NCBI GenBank assembly: GCA_035578905.1
Contig: JAQJVL010000802.1
Coordinates: forward strand, 186,001-250,000
Length of the DNA stretch: 64,000 nucleotides
Direction: 5' to 3'
DNA from: Stictocephala bisonia
Taxonomy: Eukaryota > Arthropoda > Insecta > Hemiptera > Membracidae
Numbering within the stretch: the first letter of the stretch is position 1; each line of letters begins with the position of its first letter. The translations under genes were made by a program, and so were the position numbers. The notes below the pieces were generated by a model, which was not told where the DNA came from, made no database searches, and was given only the letters and a program-made list of their open reading frames with translations. Below, in pieces: positions 12,677-23,860 of this stretch.

Positions 12677-13816
12677 TTATGTCTTCTTCTCCTTTTCTTG
12701 ACCTTTTTTGTTTATAATAGTGACCATATTGTTTTCATATTCACTGGATATGTACAAAACTGTGTGCTTGTCTCGCCACTTCCCCACCATCACACCTTCT
12801 GCATACTGAGCTTTGCATTCTCCTTTTTTCAGTTGGGCGGTTATTATTTCATTCGGATTACATCTCCTATTTGCCCTCAGTGTTCCTGTACAGTAGGTTT
12901 TCATAGTCAGTAATTTTGAGGCTAGCGAAAAGCTATTATAAAAGTTGTCCATAAATATGGCATGTCCTTTACCAAGCTTTCCCTCCATAAGTTTTAGGAC
13001 AACCTTATCAGAATGGCCTTTTCCGGACAACTCACTATCTTTTCCTGAATATATCATGAAACGAAGAGTAAGTCCAAACGGTTCGGTCAGAGAATATAAT
13101 TTAATTCCAAATTTATGCCTTTTTCCTTTGATGTATTGGCGGAACACCAATCTTCCCCGCCATAACACCATAGCTTCATCGAGAGACAGCTCTTTACAGG
13201 GATAGTAAATACTGTCCATTTTGTTATTGAACTGATCAATTACGAGGTTTACTTTGTCAAGTCGGTCTTTGACAGGTCTGTTGTTTTCACTATCATTGGA
13301 AGAAAAATGAAGGCATCTAAGAATCAGCAGAAACCTATCACGGCTCATATGTTCTCTAAACAGTGGCAAATTGAACAATCTGCTGGTCTTCCAATAGTCC
13401 TGAAGCCGGTTTATACGTATAGTTCCTGTGTGCAACAGCAAACCTATGAACACTTTCAATTCTTCTACGTCAATGTCTTTCCATCTAGTAATTCGTGATT
13501 GCACGGAAGTAGATGGTCCACAAAATAGCTCAAGTGTATATTTGTTCGTTTCACGGACAAATTGTCTCAAGAAATTGATTGTCTAGTAATAGACAGAACC
13601 AATCGATAGGAGTATTATTACCCGGTATGTCCACTAATAATCCATTATCTCCGGTAAAAGGAAAGCGTCTAAGTCCTGCAGTTTTGACCATGTTGGATTA
13701 AAATTATCACTGTCAAGTTCACTGTCTGAACTTGATTGAGAATCGCTTGATTCACTCCCAGAATCCGAGACAGTATCATCACTGGAAATGTTTTCAGCTT
13801 CTCTAGCAGCAGCCAT
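12677..13816 (-). pseudogene. piggyBac-family transposase, truncated and frameshifted
   Basis: The frame starts at an ATG at 13816 (residues MAAAREAENISS), followed by the acidic Ser/Asp-rich N-terminal stretch usual in piggyBac proteins. The DDE_Tnp_1_7 domain follows: LSLDEAMV holds the first catalytic Asp and MDNFYNS the second (about 12930-12955). The frame breaks at about 13634 and again just before 13570, where a one-base gain separates NQFL from RQFV. Translation ends at 12677, where the third catalytic Asp and the Cys-rich tail would still be to come. The family moves DNA by cut-and-paste at TTAA. This copy cannot work. Confidence 0.9.
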
Positions 13817-14146
13817 TATAAAACGTAATATAAAACAACAAAACAAATGTAAAAGAATAAAATAATATATACAACACAATATAATAAGAGCACAAACACG
13901 TAAGCAAACTCGCAAGTCAATAAACGCGGTTAGCACTGACTGAAAACGCGGGAATCGGAAACAAACTCCACGCCAAGGTCGAGTTGGAATAACACTGTAC
14001 GCTCACCGAACACAATGTTTCCCAGCCCAATGCTGAGCTCACACTGAGCAGTATACCAGTCCGTTGCACTGCCCCGCGTTTCCGCGTGGTGCGCACCTCT
14101 ACCGAACAGCTCACCCCGCGGTTCCGCGGGACGTGCACTGAATGTG
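12677..14146 (-). mobile_element. piggyBac-like transposon, one end preserved
   Basis: The 5' end is preserved. TTAA at 14147-14150 borders an end that reads CACATTCAGTGCACG on the minus strand, then a GC-rich hairpin (CCCGCGG TT CCGCGGG at 14115-14130). A second, similar GC-rich block lies at 14071-14096. I find no matching 3' end; the element breaks into a hAT-MITE fragment at about 12676. Confidence 0.75.
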
Positions 14147-14150
14147 TTAA

Positions 14151-14891
14151 AAAAAAACTTAATCTGTGTTACATACATTTGGGGGCGTATAGCTGTGATC
14201 ATGACCTGTGTTTGTTTATAGTTGTACTAACCATGTTCCAAAACTAAGACTGTCCCACAGAATAAAAAATAGAATACAGAGTTTTGGTGAGTAAATTGTA
14301 ATTTTTATCTTTACTAAGAATAAAATGTGGCAAGCTAATATTATTTCCTTAAATTGTGATCATATTTTAGTTTTACTAAATCACTTTTATTACAACTTTA
14401 TTAAAAAAAAAAAAACCAGCAGACTAATTTGTTAATATTTCTCTTAATTCAATTTAAATCAGCTGTTCTGTTATATGCTTTAAATCAAATCGTACCGTTA
14501 ATATTTTTATGTATGCTCTGATTTAATCCAATGTACCTCACCTTGCACAGCTACACGCCTCAGTAGAAATGAGTTTTTCCATTCGTACTATTCAACTTCA
14601 TTATTTTTTTTATCATGCTATTTTACAAAATAAACTTGGGTAACGTAGTTTTGGTTTCTTATTCTGTATCAAACAATGCTACTTATCATAGTTCTGTATG
14701 CCTCTTTACCAGAATATTACCAGGCAATACTTTTGCAGAATTGTATTTCCACACCATACTTGCCTTCAGTTTTTAGTGAAAAAAAAAAAACTTCTTTCAT
14801 ATGAAGGACTTGGATTAATTTTATTTACTATGTAGAATACTTCTAAAACTAGCAAGACCTTTACATTGTCAATCTACTTTTTTATCTATGA
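14151..14891. other. Intron sequence, nothing recognised
   Basis: AT-rich sequence between two transposons in the large GPATCH2 intron. No open frame of note, and no repeat that I can pair with another part of the window. Confidence 0.4.
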
Positions 14892-14895
14892 TTAA

Positions 14896-15474
14896 TCCTT
14901 TTAGGCGTAAAGACATCATATGACATTCCAATTGTTGTGAATGAGAGGAGTATTAAGGTTGAAAAAAATGTTGTAGAGAAGTAAAAAATAAAATTTTGAA
15001 AATGAGTTTAAACTTGTCTATTTCAGTACATTATTTTATTATATTTCTTACTATTTGAAATTACAGTGATTTAGTCCTCAAAGAAGGGTATATACATAGT
15101 GGGATTTGGCAATGGGAGCATTCATGGGAAGTGTCCTTGTGTCTATGTCATAGTTGTGTAGCTGACAAACAACTAAGAGAATGTGATTGAAAAGCGCGCC
15201 AAATGCTAGCTGATAACAACAGCGGGAACCAAATCAGTTTAGAGATAGAGAACAAATGAAAGTTACAACTAAAATGAGACTGACAAAAGGTGTACACATC
15301 TAAAGTTGTGTTTGCCTGTGACAGATAATATGCTCAATTAATTTAATAAATTAAATAATTGGACCATTACACAAGACGTCACATGACGCCCTTAGTCATT
15401 TAGGCCAATTTATAAAAAAGTCATCAGGCGACGTCTTTACTCATTTTACATAGTATAACGTACTCCTGAAAGGG
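14896..15474. mobile_element. TTAA-flanked MITE (piggyBac-like)
   Basis: The left end TTAA-TCCTTTTAGGCGT pairs with a right end that reads GTAA-CCCTTTCAGGAGT on the other strand. The right target site would be a TTAA changed to TTAC. It is 579 bases long and has no coding capacity. The family call rests on the TTAA target and C-rich ends. The ends match only partly. Confidence 0.5.
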
Positions 15475-15947
15475 TTACAAACGGAACTAAATTTAAAAAC
15501 AAGCAAGCGAACAAAATTAAAGTAGCGTGCATTCTTTTAAACCTTTAATTCTAGTAATAATTATGATTTACTGAGGAAAATCGACATAAAAAAGCCATTG
15601 TATTCATGGCTTTGTCAAAATGAGTCAGTGACATAATACTTTTTTAAATAATGAGTAAAATATTAGTGTGCCAATGCTCAAAATTTGAGCTGAAATTGCA
15701 CCTGCCAATTTGTAACTCGTGCCCAGATGAAACTAATTGTTTTGTATTTCAAGTAATACTTAAATTACACCATTGGATTACTTTTAATTTTCACACATTT
15801 TCCAATATCTTAGTTTACCGTACTGAAAGTAGTTTATTTGGAATTAAAATACATTCAACAATGATTTTGAAAAAAAAAAAAAAAACAGCTAATGGAAACA
15901 AATCAAATTTGATTAATTTATGAAAATTAACATAGCAAATTTTTTAG

Positions 15948-16081
15948 AATAAAAGTGGAGGAAGGGAGATACGAGGTGGACGGCGAAGAGTGAGAACAGA
16001 GAAGCCAAGTTTCAGTGTGCTCACTTCTGCCAACGAGAAGCTTTCCAAGTTTCTACAGGATCCCGCTCAATCTGAACTCAG
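15948..16081 (+). CDS. GPATCH2: GPATCH2-like protein, R3H-like segment, exon
   Basis: The acceptor is a T-run followed by AG at 15946-15947. The donor is GTAACC right after 16081. The exon has 44 codons plus two bases. It starts with a Gly/Arg-rich basic run (GGRRRVR) and continues KPSFSVLTSANEKLSKFL. In memory comparison with GPATCH2L, a basic GRRR run followed by EPSI, DPRQKEF and LYSL has the same order and spacing as here. This supports the family call. The phase fits both the upstream exon (0) and the next exon (2). A frame with an early stop also crosses this stretch and was rejected. Confidence 0.68.
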
Positions 16082-17288
16082 GTAACCTAAGATCCAGCCA
16101 TTAGAACCAACATTGTAAGTTGTCCTAAACTACATGTAATGTAGTAACAAATAATATTAAAACTATATTTATTTGGTTTTATAAAAAAAATTAGTTCTTT
16201 TGGAGATTAGTCAATTAATTTTTAGATATTTTTGTTTTCAGAAAATTTTTGTATATTTAAAAATATTTCAATAATAATAACGACAAATAAGTTTTCAAAT
16301 ATGAATGGAATAAGGTTTGGATTTAATAATTTTCTAAAAATGAATGTTATAAATTAAAGTTCTTGTCATCTAAAAAAATGGATTTTCCCCAAAAAGGTTT
16401 AAAATGAGTTGCGTTATCAGAGGAGACAATTTTTACATTTAAAAAATGAAGTGTTTTTTTAAAAGATCTTTTTTCATTATTTGTAATTTATAATTTTTGT
16501 ACATTTAATCTGTATATACATACTGAACACAAGTTATACAACTAGTATGTTAGGTAAATTATTACATTTATTTGTAAAGAACACTTTTTAGTAATCTAAC
16601 CTTAAAAGCTAACTAAACAAATCTGTTTCATACAAACGTTTGCTGCCAACCTACAAGTGATGCCCTTTGCCAGGAGCGGTGAAATAAGGAATCTTTGTTT
16701 TTATTTAAGGTTAGGTTAAAGGGCATTAGGCCAGGAATAAGTATATTAGAGAGATAGGACATCAGCAAACATACCTTAAAAGACAAGTTCACTAACACCA
16801 AAGTAGTAGTCACAAACACAAAATAGACAGAATCTCACAAATTTTCAACACCACAGGCATTTTCTTCAGGTGAGTAGAGAGAGAGTTTTTATTTAAGTAA
16901 TGGAATATTTTATTTACAAATATAACGAACAGTAATATTTGTTTCAACAGAACATTTGTAGAAAGCTTACAATGAAATACAGCACTTAAAAATTGCTGGG
17001 CACACTGAGGCAATAACACAATACTAACAATATGGTGCGGAAGCGTGTCATCAGCAGTGAACATACTTAATTTCAGGATTGTATCTCAAACTGTTTTGAT
17101 GTAATTAGATTTTTTTTAATCCCGTATAGACAGAAAATGTGTTGAGATATGATATATTGTGTTATTGTGCATTATTTGCTTGTTTTTATCTGACAGAAAC
17201 TCTCATGAAATATGGGACAGTCAAACCTGCACAACCTGTATAAAGAATCCTTCCTTCCATAAGTATTTATCATCAGTGTATGTTGTAG
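16082..17288. other. Intron with an old repeat fragment
   Basis: Bases about 16690-16780 (GGTTAGGTTAAAGGGCATTA and following) recur at 22185-22217, where a mariner sits inside the copy. The piece GGACATCAGCAAAC recurs at about 48488. No exon is seen. Confidence 0.5.
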
Positions 17289-17414
17289 GCTTCACCCTAT
17301 GCAGAGGAAAGAGCGTGAACAGTTGTGCCACTTGGCAGATCTTTACTCTCTGAATATGCGCCTCTCTGAGCCTTCCCGCAAGGGTCTTACCTGTCCTGTG
17401 CTCACTAAAACTAG
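17289..17414 (+). CDS. GPATCH2: GPATCH2-like protein, R3H-like segment, exon
   Basis: The acceptor is tgttgtag and the donor GTAGGT follows 17414. The exon reads LHPMQRKEREQLCHLADLYSL, with one base at its start completing an Arg codon from the exon before. HPM followed by a charged helix with LADLYSL resembles the core of R3H nucleic-acid-binding domains, but the canonical R-x3-H spacing is not certain. It continues with KGLTCPVLTKT and ends in phase 2, which fits the short exon at 23861. Homologues in the GPATCH2 family have an LYSL motif at the same place. Confidence 0.68.
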
Positions 17415-18088
17415 GTAGGTGTACTTATTAGTTGTTAAGTCATGTGACCATCATTGTTATTTACAAAATACAGTAGTCCTTGAAAATACAGTTCTTTATG
17501 AAATTTCCAAACTTAACAATCCTCGGCCATGCATCACAACCATGGAATAGTTATTAACTTTGCTCATTTGTCAACCTTGCCACGCCTTTTGTACAGACTT
17601 CTTATAATTGAAATGAAATATTTAATAGCGCCCAAAAAATTAATCTGATTTTGTTTTGGTTTACTGTTATGTTAATATATATAATCCAAAAACGATGAAC
17701 TCACTCATAACGAAATCTCCGGAACCACTGAACAGATTTTGATGAAATATCCACAGAAACCCACTAAGAAAGAATTTTTCTAAATTCTATCGCTAAGGAG
17801 TAGAAACTCTCAGCATTTCTCTGTTTTTCCAAAAGAGTAACTTTGTAATTTAATTTAGTAATTTATTTCAGAGCAGCTGATGAAAAAACATAAAAATTAC
17901 ACAAAGGCTTGGCTAATTTGGTTTTTTCATTGTGAAATGCTTCAAGTTATCTCTACTAACTCTGACATGATTGCACTACTTTGCATCTCTCTGAAGACTT
18001 ATAGGGTTTTCTAGACTATAAAAATTTGTTTATTTCAATGGTTTTGAATTAATATAAAATCAAAATGAACCATTATGAATATTTTAAG
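17415..18088. other. Intron, possible degraded Helitron-like fragment
   Basis: The stretch 17680-17820 (ACTCACTCATAACGAAATCT and so on) resembles the starts of insect Helitron-like repeats seen at 50603 and 34075. No end with CTAG is visible nearby, so it is recorded only as a possibility. Confidence 0.25.
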
Positions 18089-18447
18089 TAGTGATGGGTC
18101 GGTTCCAATTTTTTTTTCGGTTCCAGTTCGGTTCTTTACTGAAATCAGTTCTTGGTTCCTGGTTCTCGGTTCTGAGTACTTTTTGAGAAAGTTTCAAAAA
18201 ATTGTTCTCTAATACCTTTACACCAGTGAATCAACAAATTATGTGGTAGATATTTTCTGAAAAGATATATTGTTTATCTTGTGGCTGGATATCTGATTGT
18301 TCTGTTTATCAGCACTTTTCACACCTGAAACACTTCTGATTTGAAAGCTATCTCCCCATTTACATTTTTTTGGACTGCAGAACTGAGTTTTCCCATCGGT
18401 TCTGGTTCTTAACCAATATAACCGACTGTAGGGACCACCCATCTCTA
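18089..18447. mobile_element. hAT-type MITE with 8-bp target duplication
   Basis: The element is 359 bases, starting TAGTGATGGGTCGG and ending CCCATCTCTA (ends TAGTGATGGG and TAGAGATGGG when both read inward). It is flanked by an exact 8-bp duplication, ATTTTAAG, at 18081-18088 and 18448-18455. Eight-base duplications and ends of this form are typical of hAT transposons. It has no coding capacity. Related fragments lie at about 1487-1570 and 12500-12660. Confidence 0.85.
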
Positions 18448-19202
18448 ATTTTAAGACTGAGCTAAAATAATAGTAATGAACTATGATGGAGGATGGTGGT
18501 GTGACTATCGATTATTTAGGATCAGGAATTATCCTCCCATGACAGGGAAATAATCGGAAATTTAAACATTAATGTAGAGTGGACACCCTGTTTAAGAAAC
18601 TGTATCAAAGATACGTTGCTAAAAACTACTATCAAAGTAATATGTCTGGTCGTATAAACTTTATTTACTAAGATCTAAGAATGTAAACTTTATTTCAAGT
18701 GTGTGCACTAATTTATACATTTTACGTTATAAATGTTTTTAATGACTTAAATAAATGTCATAAATGCTTTATTATTTTAAAATTAACAATAATTATTGAG
18801 CTATTATTCATATGTAAAATAAATTGATGATATATATAAAAAAAATAGCAAATAGCTTATCTATGCCAAATTAACAATGAACAAATTTCGTGACAGAAGT
18901 CCAATATCTCTAAAAGATGTTTAATGTTTAGCAACACCATGAGAGTGGAACAACTGCCTCTATCACGACTTAGTACGCTAGGGGACTGCAAACGGCGCAA
19001 GAAAACCCCTCCAAGTGGTCACTTCTCCTCACCACCAGGTATGACTTAACCCATTGCGGATCACGTAGTGTGGCACGCACCGGGCATAACGGTACGAATT
19101 AAATTCGCAACGCGGTGCTACACCTGTCCTGCCGGCCTAGCACACTCACAAATTCTACATGTTTTGTTGTTATTTACACCCTATGCTCGTACAATCGTAT
19201 TG

Positions 19203-19346
19203 ACCCACCCGCCCACCCATACACGTACAGTGGTAGTGACCCACTCGCCCACACATACACGTACAGTGGTAGTGACCCACTCGCCCACACATACACGTAC
19301 AGTGGTAGTGACCCACTCGCCCACACATACACGTACAATGGTATTG
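19203..19346 (+). repeat. Minisatellite array 1, 36-bp unit, 4 copies
   Basis: Four units of the form CCCACYCGCCCACACATACA followed by CGTACAGTGGTAGTGA. Three are nearly identical. The final unit diverges at its right end. Confidence 0.9.
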
Positions 19347-20068
19347 CTGTGTACGTGTATGTGGTATTGGTATTCTTTAATTATACATATCGCCTATAAC
19401 AAAATGCATAAACATAATAGTTTTAAAGTAAAAGTAATTTAATGACGCATGTTAATGTTACCATAAGTGTAAGTAATCATTATATGTGTTTACAAGTTAA
19501 TATACAATTTAGGCCTACATTCAATTACAAAATAAAAGCACGCAAAATTATAAAGGTACAGATTATTGTTATTTTTGTTGTAATTTTGCTCTCCTTATTT
19601 TTTAGTTTTGTTGTATAAGAACTAGGATTTTCATTTAAATAAGCTCACGCTTCTTGAACTCTTTTATTTACAGTTTTCATCAATTTTCTGTGAATGTATG
19701 TGATGATACAGGTACGCAATTGCTAACAGACTTTGTGTCCAATTATCTCGCCTTCTCAACGTCTCATGGGCCGTTCTGGGGTATTTCCTTGACTAGCCCA
19801 CCCGCCCTCCCATACACGTATGGTGGTATTGATGGCCCCATGTTTTGGTGTTTTGTCTTAAGACACCCATTACCCAATTTAATGTTTGTATAATGCATAT
19901 TTAACCGTGAAATGTTTAGCTACAGTAAAAACTTCCATTTGACATATTTGACAACAATGTCAAATGACTTGATATTTGACAACAAAAATATTGATTAAAA
20001 TATTATCTAAAAGCAGGGCCGATTTATCATTTCGGCGCCCCTAGACCCAATAATTTTTCCGCCCCCTA

Positions 20069-20393
20069 ATACCCACCCACCCGCCCATACACGTATAGTG
20101 CTATTGACCCACCCACCCGCCCATACACGTACAGTGCTATTGACCCACCTGCCTGCCCATACACGTACAGTGGTATTGACCTGCCTGCCCGCCCATACAC
20201 GTACAGTGCTATTAACCCACCCACCCGCCTATACACGTACAGTAGTATTGACCCACCCGCCCGTCCATACACGTACAGTACTATTGACCCACCCACCCGC
20301 CCATACACATACAGTGCTATTGACCCACCTGTCCACCCATACATGTACAGTGCTATCGACCCACCCACCCGCCTATACACGTACAGTGCTATT
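20069..20393 (+). repeat. Minisatellite array 2, 36-bp unit, 9 copies
   Basis: Nine units resembling ACCCACCCACCCGCCCATAC followed by ACGTACAGTGCTATTG, more diverged from one another than in array 1. An isolated unit lies at about 19797-19835. A T-run follows the array at 20403-20420. Confidence 0.92.
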
Positions 20394-20849
20394 TTTTGTA
20401 TGTTTTTTTTTTTTTTTTTTGCTATTTTTATGTATGTTTGTATGTTTACAGTGTATATATTGTATGTTTATGATACAATAAATATGTATCATAAACATTA
20501 CACTGACCATATTAATAGACTATCTAATTCGGAGGATCGCAATTTATCATCCATTTTATTGTAAATCACAAACACGACAAAACGATAAGACCGAACGTAA
20601 GGACTAAATTCCCCAAACTAATATCAAGTAATCGAGACAATAGTGACAGGAAACAGTAACAAAGATAAGCTAAGGAGACAAGCAGATAAGCGCCTCAAAA
20701 CAAATGGGTGCATTGTAACAGCAATAACAGTGACTCCGAGGTCCGAGTGACGCAATTGTAAGCAGCTACTGCCGCACGTCACGACATTGACCTATCGGTC
20801 CACTCGGCGCGGAACGTGAAAGACACGTCTTTGATTCGCAATGGGTTAA

Positions 20850-22184
20850 TATTCTAACTATATATTTTTTTTTTTTATTATTGTTTTATTTTTTCTAAGC
20901 AAAATCACTCTTAGTTCTATGTACTTATAAAATACAATAAAGAGTATTTTAGTTGCTATTTAACAACATAAAATATGTATACAAGACTAAATAAATGTGT
21001 ATCATGAAACAATTTTGAAAAAAGATACTCAAACTAGTACTCAATAGATAGCAATTAAAATCTTAAATCACTAAACTTTTCAAAATCCAAGTAACGTACT
21101 AGTTCATTATTTTATAACAAGCGCACTATTAAGTCATTTACAAATATTACTGTCAATTAATTCCCTTTTTATATATTAAAACTGCCACGTTCATTTTAGC
21201 TTTTTTTATGAATATTTTTTGACTTATTGCAAATTAAAGTTTAATGTTAATTATTTCAGATGTTGACAGTGCTGACACCAAGCTTCTAAGAGCAAAGAAT
21301 TTTGGCCATAAATCCAGTTAAAAGTTACATTTCTGATGGTAAGTTAAAAATCGTGTTTAGTTACTAGCTAAGTTATAGAAGTGAAATGTAACAAAATTAG
21401 CAATTGACTAATGTTTTACCTGTGCCAACAATAGACAGACAATGGTTCCATATAAAAATGTATTAACTTCTTTTAACCCTTAGAGCGCCATTTATACAAT
21501 GCCTATTTTCCATTAAGCGCTAATTTATTGTAAAAAATCAAAATTAAATTTTGCAGTTGCTCATTTTTTAAAATTGTTCTGTACAGGAAAATAAAAGATA
21601 TGATAACATTTTGAAACTTTTATCAGCTTTATCAGCTTACTTTATCTTTTTTTCTTATACTGTATATGAATATGTAAATAAGCAAACTTGTACTTGAAAG
21701 TAAGCCTCAGGCATAGATCACTTATACAGTATGAATTAATACAAAATATTATTACTATCAATAAAATATGTATAATTGAGTACATTTACTTGTAGATAAA
21801 CTGATAAAGACTGGGCCTGCACATAACACATATAATAAAAAATAAGTAAATACATATAGCACGAATACAGTGTATTTAATACCTTCCACAAAATCAAAAT
21901 CGGCCGGATTATTTATATTGTCACTTAAAACTAATAAATTACTAACATATATTAAACTAAGGTAATGATAAAACAACTAAATACACAGTTTCAAAGCTGT
22001 AAGGCGACGGACAGTGAAAACCGCTCGGCTGGACAGTAGCTGTGTGTATATGCGCTTGTGGCGTGGGGAGGCGCAGCGGAAATTATGTATCTTGCCATAC
22101 AAACATTTTAGTTTATGAACTTAGGTTAAAAAGCTGTGTAAGAAGCAGAATATATGCCTTTTTATTTTTACTATCTATACTATT
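20850..22184. other. Intron sequence, nothing firm
   Basis: AT-rich. It contains one orphan TTAA-CCCTTAGAGCGCC end at 21473-21490, with no partner found. A short frame at 21259 (GATGTTGACAGTGCTGACAC) follows a good acceptor, but its phase does not fit the gene. Confidence 0.4.
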
Positions 22185-22219
22185 TTAGGTTATGTTTAAG
22201 GGCACTAGGCCAGGAATTA

Positions 22220-23554
22220 CGAGGTACGTCCAGAAAGTAAGTTCCGTTTGGTAATAAAAATAATTTGTCTACAGATACAGAAAAAATATTTATTGCACTA
22301 AAATCTACAACTCTTAAACTACTTTTCTACATAACTGCCGAAATTTTGCAGGAATTTTTCATAGTGTGGCACAAGTTTTTCTATGCCTTCTTCATAGAAG
22401 GTTGCCGCCTGTGTCTTCAACCATTTGGAAACATTTTCTTTCAGCTCTTCGTCATTGTTGAAGTGTTGACCGCCAAGGAAAGACTTCAGATGTAAGAACA
22501 GATGAAAGTCGCTAGGAGCGAGGTCAGGGCTGTACGGAGGATGGTCAAACACGTCCCAGCCAAATCCCTGTATGAGGTTTTTCGTCACATTTGCAGTGTG
22601 TGGTCGTGCATTGTCGTGAAGAAAAACAACACCTTTTGACAGAAATCCTCGGCGCTTATTCTGTATTGCGCGGCGCAATTTCCTCAGTGTCTCGCAGTAA
22701 ACTTCTGCATTGATTGTTTGACCTCGCGGTAAGAAATCAATCAGTAAGATGCCTTTCCTGTCCCAAAACACTGTGCACATGATTTTTTCGAGGTGTCAAG
22801 ATTTGTTTCGGCTTAACCTTTGCTGGAGATGAAGTGTGCCTCCATTCCATTGATTGCCGCTTAGTTTCTGGGGTGTCATAAAAAACCCAAGTTTCATCTC
22901 CTGTGACTATCTGTGACAGAAAATCTTCACCGCCTTCATCATAACGGTTCAAAAACTGAAGTGCACTACCCATCCGTTGTGTGTTTTGTGTTGCTCAGTA
23001 AGAATTTTCGGTACCCAACGTGAGCAAAGTTTTCGAAATTTCAGTTTTTCGGTAACAATTTCATGAATTAATGATCGTGAGATTTGGGGGAATTCCATAG
23101 CGAGAGCACTCATTGTAAACTTACGGTTTTCCTTGATCTTCTCATCAATCGTGTGAACCAGTTCTTCTGTAATCAAAGATGGACGCCCACTTCGTTCTTC
23201 ATCATGCACTTCATTACGTCCTTCATTAAACTGTCGGACCCATCTTCTCACCATTGAATCACTCATCGCATTTTGTCCGTAAACCTCGCAAATTTGCCGA
23301 TAAATGTCAATCGGTTTCACTTTCTTAGCATTCAGAAAACGAATCACAAATCTGATTTCACAAGCGGCGGGATTTTCGATCAACACCAACATTTTAAACA
23401 AGCACAACAAAGCGTACGAGACTGACAGCGATCTCAAAATGGTGCACGTTCCTTCTCCTTGATACAGAGCGTCTGCCGCGCATGCGCAGAACTGCGATCG
23501 CAGCGCTGCAGCGGATATAAATGGAAACGGAACTTACTTTCCGGACGTACCTCG
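22220..23554 (-). mobile_element. mariner transposon, full length, TA target
   Basis: 1335 bases with terminal inverted repeats of about 30 bases. The left end is CGAGGTACGTCCAGAAAGTA and the right end inverted is CGAGGTACGTCCGGAAAGTA. TA duplications lie at 22218-22219 and 23555-23556. The size and the encoded transposase are those of a complete mariner. It is inserted in an older repeat that is also found at 16690-16780. Confidence 0.93.
22319..23392 (-). pseudogene. mariner transposase, two frameshifts
   Basis: The transposase begins at an ATG at 23392 (MLVLIENPAACEIRF). It has the paired helix-turn-helix DNA-binding half, with IYRQICEVYG, then the WVPKILTEQ linker. The catalytic residues of the DD34D type are present: Asp in TGDETW, Asp in HDNARPH, and Asp in SPDLAPSD. 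Two frame shifts break it. One is near 22975, where two extra bases separate EQHKT from MGSALQF. The other is near 22780, in an A-run before MCTVFWD. The catalytic residues are intact, so the copy is fairly young, but it is not functional as read. Confidence 0.92.
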
Positions 23555-23689
23555 TAGTATAACATCCAGGAGTAGGAAAGGACAGAGGTCGACAAGCCAC
23601 ACGAGCTTATAGTGCAGACTCACATACCTGGATCACCCTTCCGTATAACTGACCATACAATCCCCTTAGACAACATTGTAGAGATATAT

Positions 23690-23750
23690 CCACCTGCTCA
23701 CCCATACATACAGAAACACTTGCCCACCAAAATATGTACAGTGATATTTG
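23690..23750 (+). repeat. Dispersed copy of the minisatellite unit
   Basis: CCACCTGCTCACCCATACAT and GCCCACC...TGTACAGTGATATT resemble one to two degraded 36-bp units, outside the 19-20.8 kb element. Confidence 0.5.
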
Positions 23751-23860
23751 ATAATGTTCATTTATTTTCTATTAGTAATAGTGATATTTGTAACTTTTAA
23801 TATATACATAAACAGGCTATTTATATTTATGAATTAAAATATATTCTTTGATTTTTTTAG

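Larger units (their letters stand above)
19050..20845. mobile_element. TTAA-flanked non-autonomous element with minisatellites
   Basis: The ends are CCCATTGCGGATCA and, on the other strand, CCCATTGCGAATCA. Both are bordered by TTAA (19046-19049 and 20846-20849), the signature of piggyBac-type insertion. The 1.8 kb interior has no transposase. It carries two arrays and one isolated copy of a 36-bp unit. Long open frames over the arrays are by-products of a period divisible by three. Confidence 0.78.

Noticed and set aside
12677..13816. Domesticated piggyBac gene
   Set aside because: Two frame breaks and a missing C-terminal third, including one catalytic Asp, with transposon end still attached.
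19203..20393. CRISPR-like array
   Set aside because: The copies are directly tandem, with no unique spacers, and the host is a eukaryote.
19068..20481. Open frames of 94-127 codons on both strands over the 36-bp arrays
   Set aside because: The period is a multiple of three, so any stop-free unit stays open in several frames; the peptides are repeats of 12 residues with no other support.
21259..21320. Exon of the GPATCH2-like gene (GATGTTGACAGTGCTGACAC)
   Set aside because: It follows a good acceptor but the phase left by 17289-17414 gives an immediate stop; the exon at 23861 fits.
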